DNA of 64,000 nucleotides from Paucilactobacillus suebicus DSM 5007 = KCTC 3549. Its GTDB lineage: Bacteria > Bacillota > Bacilli > Lactobacillales > Lactobacillaceae. The DNA lies in assembly GCF_001434475.1 (NCBI RefSeq), contig NZ_AZGF01000003.1:62001-126000 (forward strand), in the 5' to 3' direction. The translations under genes and the position numbers were made by a program. How positions within the stretch are numbered: the stretch's first letter is position 1; each line of letters begins with the position of its first letter. The notes under the pieces are model-generated. The model was not told the DNA's origin, made no database searches, and saw only the letters and a list, made by a program, of their open reading frames with translations. This document shows, in pieces, positions 17,381-24,394 of this stretch.

Positions 17381-17794
17381 ATGAAACGTAAAATAGTTAA
17401 ATTTTTTAGAACTGATGGATTTATCTACTTAATTTACGTTTATATAATCGCGTTAATTGGCGCATCGATTACTTTTTCAATTGCTGAAAAAGTCAGTTTG
17501 CCGACCGCATTTTGGTGGGGCATCGTTACTACCACGACGGTCGGATATGGAGACATATCCCCTGCTACTCCGATCGGTAAAATAGCTGCCGTAGTTTTAA
17601 TGTTTGTAGGAATATCTTTTATTGGAATGCTTGCTAGTGCAATTACCACATACTTTGGCAGCAACAACTTGAACCAAAGTGAAAATGAAATTATCGATCA
17701 AATTGAAAATTTGAAGCAAGAAAATAAAAGACTAATGGTCAAAATTGATCAACTTAACGACAAGATATCGGACAGTTTAAAAAACAAATCTTAA
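17381..17794 (+). CDS. Two-TM potassium channel (KcsA-like)
   Basis: The 137-residue protein has TM1 (about 13-31), a pore helix (40-52), the potassium selectivity filter TVGYGD at 53-58, and TM2 (about 63-88). A highly charged C-terminal helix (about 100-137, NEIIDQIENLKQENKRL) looks like a tetrameric coiled coil. This is the KcsA layout without a voltage sensor or RCK domain. It lets K+ flow down its electrochemical gradient, so it affects membrane potential. It follows the cation ATPase by 100 bases behind a terminator and is separately expressed. Confidence 0.9.
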   Translation: MKRKIVKFFRTDGFIYLIYVYIIALIGASITFSIAEKVSLPTAFWWGIVTTTTVGYGDISPATPIGKIAAVVLMFVGISFIGMLASAITTYFGSNNLNQSENEIIDQIENLKQENKRLMVKIDQLNDKISDSLKNKS

Positions 17795-17841
17795 GCAATG
17801 GTAAAGCTTGTCCCATAGACTTCCTTAAGCTCTTGCATATT

Positions 17842-17866
17842 ATTACATTTATATTACCATTGTAAT
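17842..17866 (+). promoter_or_regulatory. Dyad resembling a cop box upstream of a membrane peptide
   Basis: ATTAC-CATT-GTAAT (17853-17866) is a perfect dyad. It differs by one base from the CopY operator ATTACA-NN-TGTAAT. A second partial site, TACA-TT-TATA, begins at 17845. Similar TACA-N2-TGTA sites are also used by BlaI/MecI-type repressors. No such repressor is encoded in this window. Confidence 0.4.
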
Positions 17867-17898
17867 GTAAAGTAAATTTTGTTTAGGAGGGATTATTT

Positions 17899-18030
17899 AT
17901 GGGTCCATTTTTAGTAATCGTTTTGTTATTATTGTTTGTAGCTGGATGGCAATTTTATTCAAATAATTCCGCAAAAAAACAAAGTGGTAAACACTTTGCC
18001 GACGAACCATTTCATGACCGCAAGGCATAA
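17899..18030 (+). CDS. Small single-pass membrane peptide (43 residues)
   Basis: The peptide has a hydrophobic N-terminal helix (about residues 3-16, PFLVIVLLLLFVAGW) and a short charged tail with two His (KHFADEPFHDRKA). A perfect AGGAGG sits eight bases before the ATG, and the frame closes with two consecutive stops. This supports real translation. I do not recognise a family. The upstream cop-box-like dyad and the His residues hint at metal or stress control, but this is inference. It stands between the potassium channel and the dUTPase cluster, with its own terminator. Confidence 0.6.
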   Translation: MGPFLVIVLLLLFVAGWQFYSNNSAKKQSGKHFADEPFHDRKA

Positions 18031-18058
18031 TAACAGCCATTTTTATAAGTTTATTCAA

Positions 18059-18088
18059 TTCGATCATCTTTGCATGATCGATTTTTTT
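18059..18088 (+). terminator. Terminator of the 43-residue peptide gene
   Basis: CGATCAT and ATGATCG form a 7-bp stem with a six-base loop followed by TTTTTTT. Confidence 0.8.
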
Positions 18089-18096
18089 GTTTTAAA

Positions 18097-18130
18097 AAAG
18101 ATGTTTAATTTTTTAGGTTAAACATCTTTT
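18097..18130. repeat. Hairpin of 13 bp, second of three in a row
   Basis: AAAAGATGTTTAA pairs perfectly with TTAAACATCTTTT around an eight-base loop. It may act as a terminator in either direction. Confidence 0.6.
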
Positions 18131-18148
18131 ATTTCTTAGTAAATTATT

Positions 18149-18191
18149 ACAAAATGACTCAAACAAGATTAACTGATTTGAGTCATTTTGT
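18149..18191 (-). terminator. Hairpin after the dUTPase cluster
   Basis: ACAAAATGACTCAAA pairs perfectly with TTTGAGTCATTTTGT over 15 bp, six bases after the stop of the minus-strand cluster. Its T-run is weak. Confidence 0.6.
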
Positions 18192-18196
18192 ATCTG

Positions 18197-18736
18197 TTAG
18201 TAATCGTTTGCTTGACGATCTTCGTTGATTTTGTATTTTTCAAAATACTCATTCATAATCTCATCTTCCGAGAACTTGAAGTCGACTAATCCCATTTTTA
18301 AAAATAGCCGCCATGCGTGACGCAAATCATCCTGACGATTGTCAAAGTAACTGTTATACAGCATGTGTTTAATTGCCAAGTATTCCTTGTTAAGTTCTGT
18401 TTCTTTTGATTCTTTGAGTTTTTCAATGCCCTCACGATCCAATACAACTTGGTGAGCCCATTGACGTTTGGCACTGTATAGTAGCATAAAATCCAGTGCG
18501 TCAACATATTCTGTTAATAATGTTTCTCGCTGTGTTTTACCTGGATCATTTTTCCCACGGTGCGTCTTCCAAACTTTAAACCATTCTGAGGTATTTGCAA
18601 TTTCTGCTAGTTCAACGTCTAAGGAAACAAACACATTTTCTAGGCTTTTCTTAGCTGACATGGCAATTTCACGGTCTTCAGCAATTTGATGATCTAAACG
18701 GATTGAATACTGTAGTAACTTTGTAATATCTAACAT
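18197..18736 (-). CDS. Dimeric-type dUTPase / MazG-like pyrophosphatase
   Basis: The 179-residue all-helical protein shows the dUTPase_2 pattern. ELAEIANTSEWFKVWKTH holds the metal-binding Glu residues and the FKVWK motif, and TLLTEYVDALDFMLL holds the E-Y-V-D-A-L motif; an NSYFD segment follows. This family hydrolyses dUTP (or related NTPs) to the monophosphate and pyrophosphate. It is better known from phages and Firmicutes that lack trimeric Dut. The ATG at 18736 has GGAG seven bases upstream; a TTG at 18739 is not needed. It is the last gene of a three-gene operon with two unrecognised proteins, 15 bases after the middle one. Confidence 0.8.
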   Translation of the reverse strand: MLDITKLLQYSIRLDHQIAEDREIAMSAKKSLENVFVSLDVELAEIANTSEWFKVWKTHRGKNDPGKTQRETLLTEYVDALDFMLLYSAKRQWAHQVVLDREGIEKLKESKETELNKEYLAIKHMLYNSYFDNRQDDLRHAWRLFLKMGLVDFKFSEDEIMNEYFEKYKINEDRQANDY

Positions 18737-18751
18737 CAAAAATCTCCTAAA

Positions 18752-19696
18752 CTAGTCTGCAAAGATTAACGGATCGGACTTAACTTCCAATTCATCTCGG
18801 TTATCTAGGTACCATTCACGAATTAACGGATAACGTACCAGTAAATCAAAGAATGATACCGCCTGGCGCTTGTCATCAACTTTAAAAGCCCAGTACTGAA
18901 TCTGTGATGAACTAGGTGTCACACCCAGCTCAAGTGCAGTGTCAGAGTCAAGCTGCAAGCGCGCACCTATACGATCAGATAGGTTAACTAACATGTAGTC
19001 CGTTTCTGCAGTGTTAACAAATAGCTTATCAATGATAGTTAGTTGCAGACCGGTGTTTTCCAAGTAGTACTCTGTATCATTGGAAGCTCCTAAGATACCG
19101 AAATCAACGCTGAAGCCGAAATCTTGTTTTAAGTAGTGAGTAAAGGCAATTAATGGATAGACTGCTTGCTCAATTACTTCTTCATCAACACCTTGGTTTT
19201 GGGCCAATTCAATGACAAACAAGTTAACCAGCGCCTTGTTGTTAAATCTGAGCATCCGTCTTTGCAAGTTAATATAAAACAGTTTTTGTTTAGTAATCTC
19301 TTCAACAAAAAAGGCGCCACCGTTCTCGCTACGTTCCAAGGAAAAACTAAACTTAGCCTGACCAAGGATTGGCATTAAAACGGAACTCAGATTTTTATTT
19401 CCAGCATCAAACGAAACTGATAATTCCTTACGATCATGCATTTCAAGTAAGCGACCCATAAACAGTAAGTAGTAATCCTGTGGTTTATATTGATGCTGAA
19501 ACTTGACGAACTCTGTGTCGACGCTCAGTTCAGCCAGCTGGGCCGCTGCATCGAGTAACTCTTCGTTATCCTGGGTGTCGACTAACTGATCAATTAACGT
19601 GACATATTTTTTGCCTAGTTCAAGGCCCTCTTTAACATTTGCGCTAAATGAATGCAGTTGCGAAGCCGTGGACATCGATTCTTCTTCACTAGTCAC
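18752..19696 (-). CDS. Unknown acidic protein, middle of the dUTPase cluster
   Basis: I do not recognise this 314-residue protein. It is acidic, soluble, mixed alpha/beta in appearance, and ends LEVKSDPLIFAD. It has no catalytic motif I can name and no signal or membrane segment. The first 60 residues look helical, and the middle contains alternating beta-like runs (FVVEEITKQKLFYINLQRRML and DYMLVNLSDRIGARLQL). The start is GTG at 19696, overlapping the upstream gene by eight bases and preceded by AGGTGG; an ATG at 19675 is an alternative. Tight coupling on both sides indicates a common function with the coiled-coil protein and the dUTPase. Confidence 0.6.
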   Translation of the reverse strand: MTSEEESMSTASQLHSFSANVKEGLELGKKYVTLIDQLVDTQDNEELLDAAAQLAELSVDTEFVKFQHQYKPQDYYLLFMGRLLEMHDRKELSVSFDAGNKNLSSVLMPILGQAKFSFSLERSENGGAFFVEEITKQKLFYINLQRRMLRFNNKALVNLFVIELAQNQGVDEEVIEQAVYPLIAFTHYLKQDFGFSVDFGILGASNDTEYYLENTGLQLTIIDKLFVNTAETDYMLVNLSDRIGARLQLDSDTALELGVTPSSSQIQYWAFKVDDKRQAVSFFDLLVRYPLIREWYLDNRDELEVKSDPLIFAD

Positions 19697-20570
19697 GATC
19701 TTCCACCTGCTTTCCGTTTGATAGTGTGTTCAGGTAGTCTGCATACAAATTACGGTTTGCCGATTCGAAATCATCAAAATTACCGAAAGTATCAATAATA
19801 CTCTTTTGTTCGTAACTCAAAATCGTATTCTCTTTTGATAGTGCAAGGACACGAGATTCATTGTCCTTGATTGTTTTAAGAGCGTCACGTGCCTGCTGGT
19901 CTTGGTCTTCTAGCTGACTTAATTGATCAACAAGATCCTGTCTTGCTTCTTTTTGTTTGCCAGATTCCCATGGCATGCCGGTTCTTGTTGACACATCTTT
20001 TAGCTGACCTTGCAGTTCATCCTTTTGATTCTCACGTTCTTTTTGATTGTCAATTAAGCTCTGCAGGTAGTCATTTTCTTTTGAAATTTCCTCAATTTTA
20101 CCGCTGTTAAATCGTTTATTTTCTTTAGCAAGTTGAAATGATTGAGTAAGCTTATCATATTCTGTTTGATTAAAAACGAAACGAATATTTAGAACATCAA
20201 GTTCGCCAAACTCACGACGATCCCACCAGTTACCAAAGTAAATCTTAAAATGACCGCGTTGATATTCCTCATAATAAAAGAACGGATAAGTTTTACCCAA
20301 GAACTTGATCATGTTTGCGCTAAGATAGTTGCTTAACTCATCGGACAGGTTATCAACTAAGTTAACGATTCCTAAGTCATTTTCTTCGTTTTCACGATGC
20401 TCAATTGCTGATGAATAACGTTGGTTATCCAGCAAAGAGAATATTTGTTGATCATCGTGATCCGCCACGGCTTGTTGTAATTTTTGTAAGTATGTAATCT
20501 TTATTGATATCTGTTCATCAATAATACTGTTGGCACTTTTTTGATCATCATGATCTACTTCATTTGTCAT
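19689..20570 (-). CDS. Unknown coiled-coil protein, first of the dUTPase cluster
   Basis: The 293-residue protein has a globular N-terminal part (about 1-130, with NWWDRREFGELDVLNIRFVF). A long charged coiled coil follows (about 135-260, NDYLQSLIDNQKERENQKDEL). Proteins of this kind are sometimes labelled SbcC-like only because of the coiled coil. There is no Walker A or B motif here, so it is not an SMC or SbcC ATPase. GGGGAG lies seven bases before the ATG at 20570. It overlaps the next gene and leads the three-gene operon. Confidence 0.6.
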   Translation of the reverse strand: MTNEVDHDDQKSANSIIDEQISIKITYLQKLQQAVADHDDQQIFSLLDNQRYSSAIEHRENEENDLGIVNLVDNLSDELSNYLSANMIKFLGKTYPFFYYEEYQRGHFKIYFGNWWDRREFGELDVLNIRFVFNQTEYDKLTQSFQLAKENKRFNSGKIEEISKENDYLQSLIDNQKERENQKDELQGQLKDVSTRTGMPWESGKQKEARQDLVDQLSQLEDQDQQARDALKTIKDNESRVLALSKENTILSYEQKSIIDTFGNFDDFESANRNLYADYLNTLSNGKQVEDRD

Positions 20571-20676
20571 AGTCATTCTCCCCATAAATCAGATTCATAC
20601 ATATATATTACCTAATTTTAACAATAGTTTAAAGTACTCACACCTGTAACATTAATTTTTTAATGAAATGATATAC

Positions 20677-20709
20677 TTTTGGTCTTGTTTTATTCTAACA
20701 AGACCAAAA
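20677..20709. repeat. Hairpin of 13 bp without T-run
   Basis: TTTTGGTCTTGTT pairs perfectly with AACAAGACCAAAA around a seven-base loop. No T-run follows on either strand, so it may be a leader structure of the coiled-coil gene or a cruciform. Confidence 0.55.
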
Positions 20710-20771
20710 AAATTGGTATAAAAGTCATTATTGTCTATAGGTGTGCCCAAATAAGTAATTTAGTGCTGTAA

Positions 20772-20792
20772 TTTATCTAGTCTAAACATGCA
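20772..20792 (+). repeat. Copy 1 of an intergenic motif (core TAGTCTAAAC)
   Basis: The motif around core TAGTCTAAAC (20778-20787) recurs at 23681-23690 with the same flanks (TAATTT before; R-TGCAA after), and the core recurs inverted at 25938-25947. Both plus-strand copies directly precede a very long hairpin. Confidence 0.6.
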
Positions 20793-20793
20793 A

Positions 20794-20847
20794 CAAAAAG
20801 TCTTCCAAGAGTAAATCCGAAAATGATTTACTCTTGGAAGACTTTTG
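20794..20847 (-). terminator. Long terminator of the aldo/keto reductase pair
   Basis: A stem of about 23 bp (CAAAAAGTCTTCCAAGAG... with its complement) closes a seven-base loop. On the minus strand it ends in a T-run, 37 bases after the last reductase gene. Confidence 0.85.
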
Positions 20848-20884
20848 TTTTGAAATTAAAACATCTTTTTACACCATTTTATGA

Positions 20885-21748
20885 TTAATCATTTGCATGA
20901 ACGTCAAACGCTGATAATAACATATTTGCGACCCCTGGTGCATCAGGATCATGCTGTCCTTTGCCTGTATCTAGCTCACGTAATTTATCAATTTCTTCTT
21001 GATTTAATTCGAAATCGAAAATGTTTAGATTACTCTTAATTCGATTCTCATGAACTGATTTGGGAAAAATAATAATCCCTTCCTGATTTTCGAATCGAAG
21101 GATGATTTGACCAGCATCTTTGTGGTACTTAACGGCCAAATCTTGAATCAACGGTTCAGTTAATAAGCTTTGATTACCCTGACCTAGAGGTGCCCATGCT
21201 TCTAACTTTACGTTGTCCTTTGTCATTATCTGGCGAATTTCATGTTGTTGAAAATATGGATTGAATTCTACTTGATTGACTGCAGGTTTAGTATCAAATT
21301 GTGGAACAAATTGATTCCAAATTTTAGGTGTCATGTTAGATACACCAATTGATTTAATTTTACCAGCTTGCTTAGCACTTTCCATGGCCTTCCAAGCGCC
21401 CAAGACATCCCCATAAGGTTGGTGAATTAAATATAGATCAATGTATTCGAGCCCTAACTTATTAAGAGAGCGATCAATTGCAGTTGAGGCTGCTTGTTCC
21501 CCATAGTCTTGAAGCCACAACTTGCTAGTAACCCAAATCTGGTCTCTTGGAATGTTACTATCTTTGATTGCTCGTCCAACCTCTGCTTCATTGAAATATG
21601 CAACCGCGGTATCAATGTGACGATATCCTAATTCTAAGGCTTTTTTAACTGCCTGATATGTTGAACCATCGTTAGGGATTTGAAATGTACCAAAACCAAT
21701 TGCTGGAATTTGATTACCATCATTTAATGTGATTGTTGGTGTTGTCAT
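20885..21748 (-). CDS. Aldo/keto reductase (AKR5-type), second of pair
   Basis: The 287-residue NADPH-dependent reductase has the AKR catalytic set. Asp and Tyr lie in DTAVAYFNEAEVG, Lys in WVTSKLW, and His in LYLIHQPYGD. A C-terminal NADPH loop follows in IIFPKSVHENRIKSNLNIFDF. It reduces aldehydes or ketones such as methylglyoxal or 2,5-diketogluconate-like substrates. It is about 13 bases after a close paralogue (21762-22631), and the two probably form one operon. A divergent LysR gene shares the promoter region. The substrate is not visible. Confidence 0.9.
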   Translation of the reverse strand: MTTPTITLNDGNQIPAIGFGTFQIPNDGSTYQAVKKALELGYRHIDTAVAYFNEAEVGRAIKDSNIPRDQIWVTSKLWLQDYGEQAASTAIDRSLNKLGLEYIDLYLIHQPYGDVLGAWKAMESAKQAGKIKSIGVSNMTPKIWNQFVPQFDTKPAVNQVEFNPYFQQHEIRQIMTKDNVKLEAWAPLGQGNQSLLTEPLIQDLAVKYHKDAGQIILRFENQEGIIIFPKSVHENRIKSNLNIFDFELNQEEIDKLRELDTGKGQHDPDAPGVANMLLSAFDVHAND

Positions 21749-21761
21749 TATGAATTTCTAC

Positions 21762-22631
21762 TTACTTTTTTAACTGCTTTAAACTTGAACCGAAAATTTG
21801 TTCAATGGTGATTGGATCTCGATGGTCAAAAAATTGGCTTTCATGTCTATCGAGTTCGGCGATTGTGTTCATTTCCGCATCTGACAGTTCAAAGTCAAAA
21901 ACGTTTAGATTTTCAACCATTCGGTTTCGATGCACGGACTTAGGAATAACCGTAATATTACGTTGAAGTAACCAGCGTAGGATGATATTGCCAGTTGATT
22001 TGCCATATTTATCGGCAATCTTTTGGATCTCCATATTTGAAAAAATACCATGCTTGCCTTCTGCAAAGGGTGCCCATGCTTCAACGCGAACATCTTCACT
22101 TTGATTGAAAGCAACTTCAGCCGTTTGTTGGTACCAGGGATTTACCTCGATTTGGTTAATGACCGGCTTGACGTCCATAGTTAGTTCTAGATTCTTTAAC
22201 TGGTCCGCATAAAAATTAGACACACCGATCGATCGAATCTTTCCGGCTTGCTGTGCTTCTTCGAGCGCACGCCAAGCGCCCATTGTGTCACCATATGGTT
22301 GATGAAGAAGGTAAAGATCCATATAATCGAGATTTAATTTTTGCAGGGAAGCGTCAATTCCCTTTTTGGCACGATCATAGGTGAAGTCAGATACCCATAG
22401 TTTAGATGTTAAAAAGATGTCATCCCTCTTAACACTACTATTATTAATTGCACGACCCACTGCTTCCTCATTTTGGTACGCACTGGCAGTATCGATTAAT
22501 CGGTACCCAGCTTCTAAAGCATTTGTTACAGCAACTTCGGCTTCTTGCAAATCAGGAACTTGGAAAACTCCAAATCCTAATTGTGGCATTGAATTACCAT
22601 CATTTAACTTGGTTTCTGGAATGTTTGTCAT
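21762..22631 (-). CDS. Aldo/keto reductase (AKR5-type), first of pair
   Basis: The 289-residue protein begins MTNIPETKLNDGNSMPQLGFG and has the AKR tetrad in DTASAYQNEEAVG, FLTSKLW and LYLLHQPYGD, plus the cofactor motif VIPKSVHRNRMVENLNVFDF. The ATG at 22631 follows GAGAGG; the longer reading at 22670 lacks a ribosome site. It is the first gene after the LysR-type operator dyad at 22711-22735. Control by the divergent LysR protein is therefore likely. The two reductases resemble each other over their whole length, which suggests tandem duplication. Confidence 0.9.
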   Translation of the reverse strand: MTNIPETKLNDGNSMPQLGFGVFQVPDLQEAEVAVTNALEAGYRLIDTASAYQNEEAVGRAINNSSVKRDDIFLTSKLWVSDFTYDRAKKGIDASLQKLNLDYMDLYLLHQPYGDTMGAWRALEEAQQAGKIRSIGVSNFYADQLKNLELTMDVKPVINQIEVNPWYQQTAEVAFNQSEDVRVEAWAPFAEGKHGIFSNMEIQKIADKYGKSTGNIILRWLLQRNITVIPKSVHRNRMVENLNVFDFELSDAEMNTIAELDRHESQFFDHRDPITIEQIFGSSLKQLKK

Positions 22632-22710
22632 TATGAAATACCTCTCTCCTTCAGTTATTGGTAACATCATACAATCGAATAGCCTACTTGAAAATTACTA
22701 TTGATGAATG

Positions 22711-22735
22711 CTAGTATACGCATAACGTATGCTAG
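22711..22735. promoter_or_regulatory. Operator dyad between AKR genes and LysR gene
   Basis: CTAGTATACG (22711-22720) and CGTATGCTAG (22726-22735) form a 10-bp inverted repeat with one mismatch and a five-base centre. It lies 12 bases before the LysR start and about 80 bases from the first reductase. Its T-N11-A style and position fit a LysR autoregulatory site. Confidence 0.65.
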
Positions 22736-22746
22736 GAGATGATGAT

Positions 22747-23607
22747 ATGATTGACGAGTACTTACTTCAAGAATTGGTAGCTTTTCAACAAACTGGGACA
22801 TTAGCAGCAACTGCGCATCAGTTAAACGTTACCCAACCAACAATTACTAGAGGAATGCAGAAACTGGAAAATGATCTTGGTGTAAAGTTATTCAAACGAT
22901 ATCCAAATCGAATTGAACTAACCCAAACTGGTCAATTAGCCGCTATAGAAGCAAATAAGCTTTTGAATGATAGTCAATTATTTGTAAAAAAAATTCGTAA
23001 TTTTGATCTCCGTCAACGAAACTATCGAATTGGATCATCAATTCCAGGGCCCTTGTTAGCGATGCAGAACCAAGAATTTTCTGAACCGGTCTCATTAGAA
23101 ACACAATTACAGCAAACTGATCACATTAGTGAATTATTGAATAACAATGAATTTTCAATTATTTTTTCGAATCAAGAATTACAAACAGATGAAATTGAAT
23201 CCTTGTACGTTGGTACGGAAAGCTTGGCCGTTAATATCGATAAATTTATGTACCAAGCTAATCAATCCACTGTCACTTTTAAAGAACTTCGCGGGCTTAG
23301 TTTCGTGGTACTGGGCGATATTGGACCCTGGCGTCAGGTTATTCAAGATGAAATTCCTGATGCTACTTTCATGTATCAAGCGCGGCAAAATGCAATGAAG
23401 CAATTAACTACCTATTCTAATTTTCCCTACTTCACTACGAACATCACTAACACTGATCTGGCTAATGATGAGACTGAAAATGATCGAATAATGATTCCAA
23501 TCAGTGATAGTGCTGCACACATGCCCATTTTTGCCAATTATTTAAAAACAAACAAAAGAAGTCTTAGATCACTCATCAACGAAATTCGTAGTATTTTACC
23601 CAACTAA
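22747..23607 (+). CDS. LysR family regulator of the AKR pair
   Basis: The 286-residue protein has an N-terminal winged HTH. LLQELVAFQQTGTLAATAHQLNVTQPTITRGMQKLENDLGVKLF has the usual LysR spacing. A weaker periplasmic-binding-like effector domain follows. The ATG at 22747 has AGGAG eight bases upstream, while the earlier ATG at 22729 overlaps the operator. It is divergent from the two aldo/keto reductases, so it probably controls them. The inducer is unknown. Confidence 0.88.
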   Translation: MIDEYLLQELVAFQQTGTLAATAHQLNVTQPTITRGMQKLENDLGVKLFKRYPNRIELTQTGQLAAIEANKLLNDSQLFVKKIRNFDLRQRNYRIGSSIPGPLLAMQNQEFSEPVSLETQLQQTDHISELLNNNEFSIIFSNQELQTDEIESLYVGTESLAVNIDKFMYQANQSTVTFKELRGLSFVVLGDIGPWRQVIQDEIPDATFMYQARQNAMKQLTTYSNFPYFTTNITNTDLANDETENDRIMIPISDSAAHMPIFANYLKTNKRSLRSLINEIRSILPN

Positions 23608-23680
23608 AAAGACTCGAACAAAAGTTACAATTGATCTATAAACAGTACTAAAACAGACTAATTTAATTATTTAATTTGGC

Positions 23681-23690
23681 TAGTCTAAAC
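23681..23690 (+). repeat. Copy 2 of the intergenic motif TAGTCTAAAC
   Basis: This is an exact copy of the 10-base core at 20778. The flanking bases also match (TAATTT upstream, GTGCAA downstream), and it is again placed directly before a very long hairpin. Confidence 0.6.
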
Positions 23691-23693
23691 GTG

Positions 23694-23798
23694 CAAAAAG
23701 CGATTGCTTCTGGCCACGTAGGCCCCCAAAGATTAAAATCAAAAATTCGGGATTTTAATCTTTGGGGGCCTACGTTCTGGAAGCAAAACGCCTTTTTT
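23694..23798. terminator. Giant bidirectional hairpin between LysR and ubiX genes
   Basis: The core is a perfect 24-bp stem (23717-23740 with 23751-23774) around a 10-base loop. Outer arms GCTTC/GAAGC and AAAAGCG/CGCCTTTT extend it. T-runs flank both ends, so it can stop transcription from both convergent genes. The stem is much longer than a typical terminator. Confidence 0.8.
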
Positions 23799-23809
23799 CG
23801 CTCTTTTTT

Positions 23810-24373
23810 CTAATCGCCGTCCCAACGTTTATCATAGTCATTTGTAATATGCAATGAATCTAGAATTTTCATTGTTTGATGATCAATAAGATCCTGAATT
23901 GATGCTGGATGATTATAAAATGCCGGAATTGGCGGAATAATTTGTGCGCCAATTTTTGCTAATTTAGTCAAGTTTTCAAGATGAATCACGCTTAACGGTG
24001 ATTCGCGAGGAACAATGATCAACTTGCGTTGTTCTTTGATTGTGACATCCGCTGCTCTGCCAATTAAGTTATCCGCAAACCCGTACGCGATGCCAGCAAC
24101 CGTCTTCATGCTTGCAGGTACGATGATCATTCCGTCATGTAAGAATGAACCACTGGCAATTTTGGCGCCCTGATCACTGTTACTGTACACATAATCGGCT
24201 AATTCACTGATCTCTTGGAAAGAATAGTCGGTTTCAAGAGCAAGATTTTTCTTTGCCCACGTGCTTAAAACCAGGTGTGTTTCAATATCTGGCATGTCGT
24301 GCATTTTTTTTAGCAGATCGATGGCATAAATTGTTCCTGACGCTCCTGTCACTCCAATCACAATTCGCTTCAT
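23810..24373 (-). CDS. lpdB: UbiX-family flavin prenyltransferase (LpdB-like)
   Basis: The 187-residue protein makes prenylated FMN, the cofactor of UbiD decarboxylases, from FMN and dimethylallyl phosphate. It begins MKRIVIGVTGASGTIYAIDLL, with GASG for FMN phosphate. KIASGSFLHDGMIIVPASMKTVAGIAYG and VPRESPLSVIHLENLTKLAKIGAQIIPPIPAFY are the family signatures. The ATG at 24373 has GGAGG nine bases upstream. It lies 21 bases after the gallate-decarboxylase-like gene, so the cofactor maker and user are co-transcribed. Confidence 0.9.
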   Translation of the reverse strand: MKRIVIGVTGASGTIYAIDLLKKMHDMPDIETHLVLSTWAKKNLALETDYSFQEISELADYVYSNSDQGAKIASGSFLHDGMIIVPASMKTVAGIAYGFADNLIGRAADVTIKEQRKLIIVPRESPLSVIHLENLTKLAKIGAQIIPPIPAFYNHPASIQDLIDHQTMKILDSLHITNDYDKRWDGD

Positions 24374-24394
24374 TGTCATAATCCTCCCTACCAA

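Larger units (their letters stand above)
20571..20884. other. Gene-free stretch with two hairpins
   Basis: This 314-base stretch separates two minus-strand operons. It contains the promoter region of the coiled-coil gene, a 13-bp hairpin (20677-20709), the repeated motif at 20772-20792, and the long terminator hairpin at 20794-20847. I see no ORF or RNA gene. Confidence 0.6.

Noticed and set aside
19689-20570. SbcC-type exonuclease subunit
   Set aside because: It has only a coiled coil; there is no Walker A, signature or Walker B motif.
23694-23798. CRISPR-like or MITE element
   Set aside because: It is a single palindrome with a T-run between convergent genes; there is no repeat-spacer pattern or target duplication.
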